Position numbers and translations under genes: made by a program | Source of the DNA: Pseudomaricurvus alcaniphilus | GTDB lineage: Bacteria; Pseudomonadota; Gammaproteobacteria; Pseudomonadales; Cellvibrionaceae | Assembly: GCF_011440395.1 (NCBI RefSeq) | Contig: NZ_JAAOIX010000003.1 | Span: forward strand, 1 to 64,000 | Length of the DNA stretch: 64,000 nucleotides | Reading direction: 5' to 3' | The notes under the pieces: model-generated | The model's database searches: none | Seen by the model: the letters and a program-made list of their open reading frames with translations, nothing else | Told to the model about the DNA's origin: nothing | Part shown: positions 17,910-26,452 of the stretch, piece after piece | How the letters are laid out: the number at the start of each line of letters is the position of its first letter | Position numbering within the stretch: position 1 is the first letter of the stretch

Positions 17910-19151
17910 GTGGTAGAGAGCAGCACCAAGCAAACCAATCCTGTAGCGGCAGAGGCGGCTGAATGGTTTGTCACTTTGCGCGATGATATGCCGTTGCCGG
18001 AAGTTGAGCGCACTACTCAGGAGCAAGCCTTTCTCGCATGGCTGCAGCGCTCGCCGCAGCATGTGCATGAGTATCTGGAAATAACCAGAATCTGGGGCGA
18101 TGCCGGCGAGCTGAAAGTACCCAGCCAGCTGGATATAGCGGGTCTTGTGGCGCAATCGGATACTAACGACGACCGGGTTGTCGGGGGCACTACTGCGGCG
18201 GTTGCGCAGGCTGCTAACGCAACACCAGCAGAAGGGCGCAAGCCCGTCGCAGACACATACGCCATCCATTCCATGACAGACGCTAAATTAGGCGGCTTGA
18301 AGCGAGTTATCTATCCCCTTTACGCACTGGCTGCGGGCCTGCTGCTATTCACTGTTGCAACAACGTTTATGACCGAGAAGCCGCAAACCTATACCACCGG
18401 GTTGGGGGAGCAGCGCACCCTGATGCTGGATGACGGTTCAACGGTGATTATGAACACCAGTACGGAGTTGCTGGTGCAACTCGATAACAACCTGCGGCGG
18501 GTAGAGTTGCGCCGTGGAGAAGCTTTGTTTGAGGTCGAGTCCCAGGTCAGTCGACCATTTGTGGTAGAAATGGATGTTGGTAGCGGCAGGGCGACGGTGG
18601 TGGTGACCGGGACCAAATTCAATGTTCACAAACAACCCCAGCAGGCGTCTGTAAGCTTGCTGGAGGGCAATGTTATGCTGGCGCCTCGAAGTTACCAGCG
18701 GTCAATTGTCCTGCCGCCCGAGGCAGAGGTGTCAGCTGACGGCGGCTCTGAAGGTCTCACTGCGATGCAGGCGGGGGTGAACTTGCGAGCTGGCCAGCGG
18801 GCGTTGCTGGTGAGCAGAGAGCAAGCTGGCAGTGCTGCTCAGGGCAACAGTGGCGGCCTGGGTATAGAAGTCACGGACAACCTGCCGGTCAAGCAAATGT
18901 TGGCCTGGACCGAGGGCAAGCTGGTTTTTGATCAGCAGACTCTGGCGGCCATAACCGAGGAGTTTAATCGTTACAACAGTCGAAAACTGAAAGTCGATAG
19001 CCCGACACTGGCGGCGATTGAGTTGAGCGGCGTGTTCGATAGCAAGGATCCCAATTCATTGCTGGAATATCTGCTGAAAGTGCGCGATATTACGATAGAA
19101 GTGGGTTCGGATGGCACGCGTATAATTAGAGATAAGCCCGCTTCAAAATAG
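17910..19151 (+). CDS. FecR-type anti-sigma / sigma regulator
   Basis: 413 residues, GTG start with GGAA upstream. Layout: N-terminal cytoplasmic sigma-binding domain of the DUF4880 type (AAEWFVTLRDD...FLAWLQRSPQHVHEYLEITRIWGD, about 14-65), a variable linker, one transmembrane segment (VIYPLYALAAGLLLFTVATTFM, about 134-155), the periplasmic FecR domain (TGLGEQRTLMLDDGSTVIMNTSTELLVQLDNNLRRVELRRGEALFEV...VTGTKFNV) and a C-terminal FecR/STN-like region (LAAIELSGVFDSKDPNSLLEYLLKVRDITIE). It should pass a signal from the periplasmic STN domain of the downstream receptor to the ECF sigma factor. Confidence 0.93.
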   Translation: MVESSTKQTNPVAAEAAEWFVTLRDDMPLPEVERTTQEQAFLAWLQRSPQHVHEYLEITRIWGDAGELKVPSQLDIAGLVAQSDTNDDRVVGGTTAAVAQAANATPAEGRKPVADTYAIHSMTDAKLGGLKRVIYPLYALAAGLLLFTVATTFMTEKPQTYTTGLGEQRTLMLDDGSTVIMNTSTELLVQLDNNLRRVELRRGEALFEVESQVSRPFVVEMDVGSGRATVVVTGTKFNVHKQPQQASVSLLEGNVMLAPRSYQRSIVLPPEAEVSADGGSEGLTAMQAGVNLRAGQRALLVSREQAGSAAQGNSGGLGIEVTDNLPVKQMLAWTEGKLVFDQQTLAAITEEFNRYNSRKLKVDSPTLAAIELSGVFDSKDPNSLLEYLLKVRDITIEVGSDGTRIIRDKPASK

Positions 19152-19186
19152 TCGCTTCGGCTATAAAGGAAAATCGGTGTAACTAT

Positions 19187-19232
19187 TTGTAATTTATAGA
19201 TATAGCTGGTTGTAATTTATAGATATAGCCAG
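19187..19232. repeat. Tandem 23-bp repeat upstream of STN receptor
   Basis: Two adjacent 23-bp copies (19187-19209 and 19210-19232) differ at two positions near their right ends. AGCTGG (19204-19209) and CCAGCT (19229-19234) also form an inverted repeat across the second copy. The array lies in the 294-bp gap between the FecR-like gene and the receptor gene; the rest of that gap shows no gene. Confidence 0.7.
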
Positions 19233-19445
19233 CTTCTGGATCGTTTAGCGTTAGTTGTAATCAGGCATAGTAAAGTGGCTCTAACCAAACGTCGCGATTG
19301 CGGTCGATTCCAGCTGCAGGGTTATTGATTTTTCTGTTGCAATTCGACTGGAGCAATATAATCATTGAGGGGGGCTTTTCTCTTTTAATTTTTGCGCCGA
19401 GGCAAGTGATTTTCTCAGCTTAAACAGAATCCTCGGAACCTTGTA

Positions 19446-22202
19446 GTGAAGAAATCAAGCACATTTACCCGGCTGCTTTTTAGCCTGATGCTGGCATTGG
19501 GATGTTCGTTATCGGCGGCAGTGACTGAGGAATTGCCTTCTGCCGAGATCGGCGCACAACCCCTTGCCCGGGCTCTGCGCGCGTTTGCCGAGCAGTTTGA
19601 TGTGCAAATTGTCTACGCTGCGGAACTGGTGCTGGGGAAACAGTCAGCGACAGCTCGCTGGTCGCTGCAAGACCCGGGTGTAACGGCACTGGATGTGTTA
19701 CAGCTGTTATTGGCGGATACCGGGCTCGAATACCTGTTGGTCAATAAAAATACTATAGCCCTTCGCAGAGTGATCCGCCCCCCCGCGGAATCTGCAGCGC
19801 CCCAAGTCGGTGGTACAGCACCGTCATCACAACAAATAATCGAGAATATTATAGTCACCGGTGTCGGCGGCAATGGTTGGCAGACCCGGTTTGATGCCTC
19901 TTATGCGATCAGCGCTATAGAGTCTCAGGCCATAGAAAAGCGGGCTCCGAGAGGGTTGGCGGAGGTGCTGGCGGAAGTCCCGGGGATGTTTGTGGAAAGT
20001 TCCGGCGGGGTGCTGGGCAACAACGTTTATTTTCGTGGCCTGCCAAACGACAATTTTCGTTACGTGCGGATTCTGGAAGATGGCCTGCCGACTTTCGAAG
20101 AGGGCGCAGGGACTTTTACCAATGCCGATATCTTCAGCCGAATCGATGATACCGTCAAAAACATTGAAATCGTGCGCAGCAGTTCAGCGGCGGTGACCGC
20201 ATCCAATTCTCCCGGCAGCACAGTAAATATCATTACCCGTAAAGGTACTGTAGCGCCAAAAGGCCAGTTGACACTGGGTATGGGTGAGCATGACTTATAC
20301 CGCGTGGATTTCCAGTTTTCCGGGCCTGTGACAGAGAATTTGCTTTATCACGTGGGCGGGTTTCAATTGTCGGATGGTGGTACCCGGGATCCGGGCTTTA
20401 ACGCCAACAGCGGCGGGCAGGTCCGCGCCGGCCTGAATCTGGCGCTGGGTGAGAGTGATGTATACCTGGGTTTCAAACGCATTTCCGACACCAGTACCTT
20501 TTACCCGGCGCTGCCGATGGCGAGCAGTCGGCGCGGTCTTGCCGGGCTGGATCCGGGCACGGGATCCATGGTCTCGCAGGAGTTCTCGAACCTGTCTATT
20601 TATGATGGCATTGGCAACAAGACCGGTATTTTTGACGTCTCCGATGGTGTGCAAACTCGGGTCAATACCCTGGATTTCTTTTTAGACCGAACGCTGGGCG
20701 ATTGGCAGCTGAGTAATAAATTACGGCATGTGTCGGGGCACGTGGATTTCAATGCGGTTTTTTCGGGAAGTAATAACTTTGAAGATTTGGATGATGAATT
20801 GCTCGCCCTGCAGGCGGAGGCGCCGGCTACGGCAGCGCTTCGGTTCAGCTACCTGAATGGTGACGGGGCCCTGCTGCGCCGTGAACAGTTGCCTAACGGG
20901 ATCCTGGTTGATCAAGGTATTTGGCAGAGTGTGGTAGAGCTCGATAACCTGATCAATGATTTCCGGTTGGTAAGGCGAGCGGTTCGCGCAGACGGCAGCA
21001 GTAATGAAGTCACGCTGGGTCTGTATTACAGCCAGTTTGATCAGGCGCAGGCGTGGAATTGGCAGTCGATTATCAGCGAGGCGAGGCACCGGCCGAGGTT
21101 GCTGGACCTGGTCGGCGTCGACAGCAGCGGCCAGCAGACCATTAAGTACACCGATCAGGGTATTTGGAATCATCACAGCAATTTGCAGAAATTCGAGGAT
21201 GATGTGGTTCACAAGGCGTTGTACTTTATCGATACCTGGCAATTGGACGAAGCCTGGCGCATGGATTTTGGCCTGCGTTACCAGCGTGTCAGCAAACAGG
21301 GTAAAGTGGCCCTGACGGAAGAGATAAATCTCGGTGACCCCGCAACCCTTGCCGATAACGTCGTCGCAGTTTTTACTGGCGAGCAGCGACGCTATCGGTT
21401 CGCGGATGACGAATTGGCCTGGACTCTCGGGCTAAATTACCGCAGCAGTACGCAGCTTTCGCTGTTTGCACGCTACAGCGAGGCCTTTCGGTTTACCCCT
21501 GCGTTTGCCCAGTGGTTCTCTTGCTGCCAGCCAACCGAATCAGGCATTACCTTGCTGGAGCTGGGGCTTAAATACAGCGAGAGTCTCCATTCCGCCTATC
21601 TGGTGGTGTTTGCCAACGACTTACCTCGCATTGCCGTTTCCAACCAAAGGGTCGATGCACAGGGCAATATAGTGACGGAAACAGCGGATGCAGCCGCGCA
21701 AGCACTGGGGCTGGAGTGGGAGCTGGCATGGCATCCGCAGAATTTTCTGGAACTGCAGTTTAGCGGGTTCTACCAGTCGATTCAGTACGCAGATTTCGCC
21801 AGAACCGGGGGCGCGGCGGGCGGTGGCTTGTCTCTGGCGCGGGGGTTCGATGGCAACCAGATCCTGCGCCAGCCCAGGTCGGTGATGACCCTGAGGCCGG
21901 TGTGGTATTTCGGTGAAAACAATCATCAGTTGTTTGCCGCATTCCACTATACCGGGCTGCGATACGCGGATGCGGCCAATTCCATAAAGCTTCCGGCCTA
22001 CTCCACACTCGATATGGGCTTGCTGTTTAATCTAACTGACAGCAGTCAAGTGCAATTACTGGCGACGAATTTGACCGATGAAATTGGTATCACCGAAGGT
22101 GCGCCAAGAAGGGGGGCTATAGAGTCTTCAGTGTCAAATATTTTCTACGGGCGGCCAATCTTTGGTCGCGATGTTCGGCTGTCCTTGCGGCTAACGTTTT
22201 AG
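19446..22202 (+). CDS. TonB-dependent receptor with STN signalling domain
   Basis: 918 residues with GTG start. Signal peptide (MKKSSTFTRLLFSLMLALGCSLSAAVT), then an STN (secretin and TonB N-terminus) domain at about 30-105 (ARALRAFAEQFDVQIVYAAEL...DVLQLLLADTGLEYLLVNKNTIALRR), TonB-box-like ENIIVTG, plug domain (RGLAEVLAEVPGMFVESSGG...VYFRGL...SSSAAVTASNSPGSTVNIITRKG) and a beta-barrel ending in RLSLRLTF with terminal Phe. The STN domain marks it as a transducer that signals through the FecR and ECF partners encoded directly upstream. Its ligand is unknown; an alpha-glucan-derived sugar or a siderophore-like molecule are both possible. Confidence 0.93.
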   Translation: MKKSSTFTRLLFSLMLALGCSLSAAVTEELPSAEIGAQPLARALRAFAEQFDVQIVYAAELVLGKQSATARWSLQDPGVTALDVLQLLLADTGLEYLLVNKNTIALRRVIRPPAESAAPQVGGTAPSSQQIIENIIVTGVGGNGWQTRFDASYAISAIESQAIEKRAPRGLAEVLAEVPGMFVESSGGVLGNNVYFRGLPNDNFRYVRILEDGLPTFEEGAGTFTNADIFSRIDDTVKNIEIVRSSSAAVTASNSPGSTVNIITRKGTVAPKGQLTLGMGEHDLYRVDFQFSGPVTENLLYHVGGFQLSDGGTRDPGFNANSGGQVRAGLNLALGESDVYLGFKRISDTSTFYPALPMASSRRGLAGLDPGTGSMVSQEFSNLSIYDGIGNKTGIFDVSDGVQTRVNTLDFFLDRTLGDWQLSNKLRHVSGHVDFNAVFSGSNNFEDLDDELLALQAEAPATAALRFSYLNGDGALLRREQLPNGILVDQGIWQSVVELDNLINDFRLVRRAVRADGSSNEVTLGLYYSQFDQAQAWNWQSIISEARHRPRLLDLVGVDSSGQQTIKYTDQGIWNHHSNLQKFEDDVVHKALYFIDTWQLDEAWRMDFGLRYQRVSKQGKVALTEEINLGDPATLADNVVAVFTGEQRRYRFADDELAWTLGLNYRSSTQLSLFARYSEAFRFTPAFAQWFSCCQPTESGITLLELGLKYSESLHSAYLVVFANDLPRIAVSNQRVDAQGNIVTETADAAAQALGLEWELAWHPQNFLELQFSGFYQSIQYADFARTGGAAGGGLSLARGFDGNQILRQPRSVMTLRPVWYFGENNHQLFAAFHYTGLRYADAANSIKLPAYSTLDMGLLFNLTDSSQVQLLATNLTDEIGITEGAPRRGAIESSVSNIFYGRPIFGRDVRLSLRLTF

Positions 22203-22251
22203 CCGGCCCAGTGGATATTCCCGCTCAAACCTGCCGCCCATTCTTAATCTG

Positions 22252-22342
22252 GAAGGGGCAATTAATCCGTAAAGGGACAATTAATCCGTGAAGGGACAAT
22301 CAATTATTGAAGGGACAATCAATCCGTGAAGGGGTAATTGCC
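22252..22342. repeat. Degenerate 19-bp tandem repeat array
   Basis: Four 19-bp units and a partial fifth run from 22252 to 22342, each starting GAAGGG or AAAGGG and most ending AATCCGT. The array starts 50 bp after the STN receptor stop, upstream of the ECF-type element for the receptor pseudogene. The other 300 bp of this 394-bp gap hold no gene. Confidence 0.75.
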
Positions 22343-22397
22343 TAATGTGCTCCAGAATTTGAATGACACAGTCACTTTCCTCATTTTTTTGCATATT

Positions 22398-22428
22398 GGG
22401 GGTCCCTAAATAATTCAAATAAGCGTCT
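22398..22428 (+). promoter_or_regulatory. Putative ECF promoter of receptor pseudogene
   Basis: GGGGGTCCCTAAA begins at 22398, and CGTCT (22424-22428) lies 17 bp after GGTCCC (22401-22406). The same spacing and boxes precede the sigma gene (17283-17310) and the intact paralogue (39631-39658). Confidence 0.65.
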
Positions 22429-22596
22429 AGAGGGGAGGTGTTGATGTATTTATGACATCTGTTTGATCCCATGCAGGTTTGGCCGAGGGGCTAATAATAA
22501 ATTTAATTGAAGCGGTTATTGTTTTTGCGACCAGTTGCAGGCGCACGAGACTGTCAGCCGGGAACAAAATAATAAGTACTCTCTGGAGAACAATCT

Positions 22597-24869
22597 ATGC
22601 TGCATAAATTCAGACCCAAGCCTATCTGCCTTGCAGTTGCCTTGGCTGCCACTGCCTCTGGTGTGGCGGTGGCCCAGGATCAGGTCCTGGAAGAAGTGGT
22701 GGTATCCGGTATCCGCGGCAGTTTGATGCGAGCCCAGGCGGTATAAATGGACAGCTCGTCCATTGTCGAAGCCATCTCTGCCGAAGACATCGGCAAACTG
22801 GCGGATTCCAGTATTGCCGAGTCGCTGGCGCGTTTGCCCGGTTTGGCCGGTGAGCGGCGCAATGGCCGCACCAGTGGTCTATCGGTGCGCGGCTTTAAGG
22901 AAGATTATGTCGGTACCACCATGAACGGTCGCGAGTTGCTGGGTATCGGCGACAACCGCGGTGTCGAATACGACCTCTACCCATCTGAAATTATGAGTGG
23001 CGCAGTAGTCTACAAGTCTCCGGACGCCACCCTGGCACAGATGGGTATTGGTGGTACGGTTGACCTGCGCACCGCGCGGCCACTGGATTCGGCGCCGACG
23101 ATCACCATCAACGCCAGTTATGAAATGAACGGCGAGCAATCCAACAACCCCGACTTCGACGATACCGGACATCGCGCGGCGTTGAGTTTCTCCCAGCGTT
23201 TTGCCGATGACACTATCGGTGTGGCGCTGGCGCTGGCGACCACCGAATCTCCCACCCAGGAAGAGCGCAACGGTCTCTGGGGCTACACCCAGAACCCGTC
23301 GTTCGGCAACAATTTCACGCCGGATGGCATGGATACCGCAGTCCGCTCGACACTGCTGGAGCGCGATACAGCCGCACTGGTATTGCAATTCCGCCCCAAT
23401 GAGAAGCTGGACATCAAGCTGGATGCGCTCTACATCGACTTTGCCGATACCGGTATTTCCCGCGGCTTTATCGAAGCCCTGCCCACCGCCACCGCCGACA
23501 CCATAGCCAATGGCGCGGTGACGGCTGGCACGACCGCAGGCTTTCACTCGGTGATTCGCTCGGATCCATTGGAAAAACTCGGTGAACTGAAAAGCTTCGG
23601 GGCGAATTTTGATTATCAGCTGGCCGATACCGTGGTAGTGAAGATGGATGTTGCCCACAGCGAGACCACCAAAAATGATTTACGGGCCGAGAGTTACGCC
23701 GGTGTCGGCCGTGCCGGATTGTCGACCCAGGGTGACCCCACCACCCGTGAGTGGCAGCTCAACTCCAAGGGCTTGCTGTTTTCCAATAACAGCACCGACT
23801 TTGGCGATTTCGATATGATCAAGCTGGCCGGTCCCCAGGCCTGGGGTGGCAGCCTGGCGCCGATTGACGCGCTGCAGGAATCGGTCTCCGGTATTCCGGG
23901 CGTCGGTTTTGCCCAGGCCCAGGACGGCTTTGTCAACGAGGCGGTGTTTGAAGAAGAGCTGGATACCTTCCGTCTGGAAGCCGTGGTTGAGCTGAGCCAC
24001 GACTACATCAAGTCGGTCAACTTCGGCGTGCAGTACTCCGATCGGTTTAAGTCCAAGGACAACACTGGCGCCTTTATCACCGCCAGCACCTGGCCACTGG
24101 ACGGTGTTATTCCCGAGGAGTTCCGTGAAGGCGTCGCCGATTTGTCGTTTGCCGGGCTGGGCAATGTGGTGGCCTACGACGCACTTTCGATCCTGGACTC
24201 TGAAGCCTACCGCTATTGGGATGCCGCCAGCCTGGAGCCCGATCGCCTCGGTGACACCTACACCGTGAGCGAAGAGGTGCTGACGCTGTTTGCCAAGTTT
24301 GATTTCGAGACCGATATCCGCGGTGTCAATTTCTTTGGTAACTTCGGCATGCAGATGATCGATTCCGAACAGGAGTCCACGGGCTTCAATGCTCTCACCG
24401 GCCCCGATTTGCTGGTGCAGGCGGCCCCAATCAAGGATGGCGACAGCTACCGCCACTGGCTACCGAGCCTGAATATGAACTTTGATTTTGGCGACGGTCA
24501 CATGGTACGGGCGGCGCTGGCGAAAGTTATCAGCCGGGCGCGCATCGATCACCTGGGCCCAGGTTCCTCCATCAAGTTCCGCAACAACATCTTCAACGTG
24601 TTGAGCACCGACCCGGAAGACAGCGCCTGGCAGGCGGTGTCGGGTAATGCCCAGTTGAAGCCGCTGGAAGCCAACCAGTTTGATATCTCCTACGACTGGT
24701 ACTTCGAAGACGATGGCTACATTTCCGTGGGTTATTTCTACAAGGATCTGGTAAATTGGCACGCCAACGGTCGCGAGATCGTCGATTTCTCGCCGTTTTA
24801 CATACCGGGCTTTCACCAGGCGGTGGACACCGTGCCAACTACCTGCTGACCCTGAACTACTCCTTCTAA
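22597..24869 (+). pseudogene. Decayed TonB-dependent receptor (TonB-Xanth-Caul type)
   Basis: The frame opens at ATG 22597 after GGAGA with a signal peptide and TonB box (EEVVVSGIRGSLMRAQA), then meets an in-frame TAA at 22744-22746 (codon 50), where the intact paralogue at 39826 has Lys. The same frame continues from 22747 with strong similarity to that paralogue (plug and most of the barrel) and stops at TGA 24847-24849. The proper C-terminus, ANYLLTLNYSF plus stop, is present at 24834-24869 but in another frame: about 170 residues of barrel have been lost by a deletion that also shifts the frame. Two independent lesions argue against sequencing error. Reinitiation at 22747 would give a protein without signal peptide. 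Confidence 0.9.
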
Positions 24870-24886
24870 GGAGGATTGCAGTAGTA

Positions 24887-24918
24887 AACCCCGCTGGCAT
24901 TTGCCAGTGGGGTTTTGC
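24887..24918 (+). terminator. Intrinsic terminator after receptor pseudogene
   Basis: A 13-bp stem with one G-U pair (24887-24899 with 24902-24914), then TTTTGCTT. It lies 17 bp after the old receptor stop. The halogenase gene begins about 40 bp further, so it either depends on read-through or has a promoter in that short gap. Confidence 0.8.
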
Positions 24919-24955
24919 TTCCATTAGTATCGGTAATACCCGTATCAATGCAAAG

Positions 24956-26452
24956 ATGAATACAATGATAAAAAAAGTGGTTGTAGTCGGCGGTGGCACC
25001 GCGGGCTGGATGTCTGCAGCGCTGATGCAACGCGTGCTCGGCAAGCAAGTGACGATCGAACTGGTGGAGTCCGACGCCATTGGCATTGTCGGCGTGGGCG
25101 AAGCCACTATCCCGCCAATTCAGCAAGTGAATGCGGTATTGGGTATCGATGAGGCCGAATTCCTGCGCGCTACCAAAGCGACCGTCAAGTTGGCCATCAA
25201 GTTTGACAACTGGCGAGTGCCCGGTGAAAGTTATTATCACACTTTTGGCGTGCCCGGGAGAAGCCATGCATTTTGTGATTTCCACCACTACTGGCGCCGT
25301 GCGGAAAAGCTTGGCTTGCACAGCAATTTGTGGGACTACGATCTTAATTATCTCTGCTGTGAGCAGGGAGTATTTGCCAAGTTACAAGTCAAGGACCCCA
25401 TCTGGGATGTCCCTTACGCCTACCATTTTGATTCCGGCCTGTACGGGCAATTCCTGCGCAAAATCAGCGAGGCCAACGGTGTCAAACGCACCGAGGGCAT
25501 GATTGATAATGTCAGCATAGACCCCGATTCAGGTTTTGTTACCTCCCTGTTACTGCGCGATGGTCGCCAGGTTGAGGGCGATTTCTTTATCGATTGCTCC
25601 GGTTTTCGCGGCTTGCTGATACAGAAGTTTCTCGGTACCGGTTACGAAGACTGGAGCCATTGGCTGCCCTGTGACAAGGCTATCGCCGTGCCGTCGGAGC
25701 GCTTTGAAAAAACCCTGCCCTATACTCGGTCGATAGCTCATAGCGCCGGTTGGCAGTGGCGTATCCCGCTGCAGCATCGCAATGGCAACGGCCTGGTCTA
25801 CAGCAGCAATCACTACAGCGACGACGAAGCCGCCAGTATACTGCTGGCGAACCTGGATTCCCCCGCGCTGGGTGAGCCGAAAATGATACCGTTTCGCACC
25901 GGAAGGGCCCGCAAACAGTGGCATCGCAACGTCTGTGCCGTCGGCTTGGCCAGCGGTTTTCTGGAACCGCTGGAATCCACCAGCATCTACCTGGTGCAGT
26001 CGGCTATTGTGCGGCTGATCAAGCTGTTCCCGCACCAGGGCGTCAGCGACAAACTGGTGACCGAGTACAATGAGCAGGCGCGGATCGAATACGAGACCAT
26101 CCGCGATTTCATAATCCTTCACTATCACGTTAATGAACGCAACGACAGCCAGTTCTGGCGTGATTTAAGGAGCATGGATGTGCCGCCGCGCTTGCGCGAT
26201 AAGATCGACCTGTTTCGAGCCAACGGCCTGTTGTTCCAGGACCAGCTGGATATTTTCAAGGATGCCTCCTGGCTGCAGGTTATGTTGGGGCAGGGCATAG
26301 TGCCGGAGGATTACCACCCGCTGGCCGATGAACCCGGTGAGCAACAGCTGCAAGAAATGCTGGCCAAGATGGCGGCAAGCAAGCGCCAGCCGCTAGCAAA
26401 GTTGCCGCAACACGATGAATTTTTACGTATGTATTGCGGGGCCGGGCAATGA
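24956..26452 (+). CDS. Flavin-dependent (tryptophan-type) halogenase 1
   Basis: 498 residues of the PF04820 family. The FAD-binding GGGTAGWM (13-20), the GWQWRIPL motif (WxWxIP, hallmark of halogenases) and the putative catalytic Lys78 in VKLAIKF are present, as is EPLESTSIYLV, whose Glu and Ser match the pair that helps activate hypohalous acid in PrnA/RebH. Such enzymes use FADH2 from a separate reductase, O2 and halide. The natural substrate is unlikely to be free tryptophan: relatives beside TonB receptors (for example BrvH of Brevundimonas) act on indole-like compounds in vitro and their real role is unknown. It overlaps the next gene by 4 bp (ATGA). Confidence 0.93.
   Translation: MNTMIKKVVVVGGGTAGWMSAALMQRVLGKQVTIELVESDAIGIVGVGEATIPPIQQVNAVLGIDEAEFLRATKATVKLAIKFDNWRVPGESYYHTFGVPGRSHAFCDFHHYWRRAEKLGLHSNLWDYDLNYLCCEQGVFAKLQVKDPIWDVPYAYHFDSGLYGQFLRKISEANGVKRTEGMIDNVSIDPDSGFVTSLLLRDGRQVEGDFFIDCSGFRGLLIQKFLGTGYEDWSHWLPCDKAIAVPSERFEKTLPYTRSIAHSAGWQWRIPLQHRNGNGLVYSSNHYSDDEAASILLANLDSPALGEPKMIPFRTGRARKQWHRNVCAVGLASGFLEPLESTSIYLVQSAIVRLIKLFPHQGVSDKLVTEYNEQARIEYETIRDFIILHYHVNERNDSQFWRDLRSMDVPPRLRDKIDLFRANGLLFQDQLDIFKDASWLQVMLGQGIVPEDYHPLADEPGEQQLQEMLAKMAASKRQPLAKLPQHDEFLRMYCGAGQ

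Noticed and set aside
22252-22342. 19-bp repeats as a CRISPR or plasmid iterons
   Set aside because: No spacers, and no replication or cas gene nearby.
22744-22746. TAA read as selenocysteine, pyrrolysine or programmed recoding
   Set aside because: TAA is not used for these, the paralogue has Lys, and the gene has a second, independent disabling deletion.
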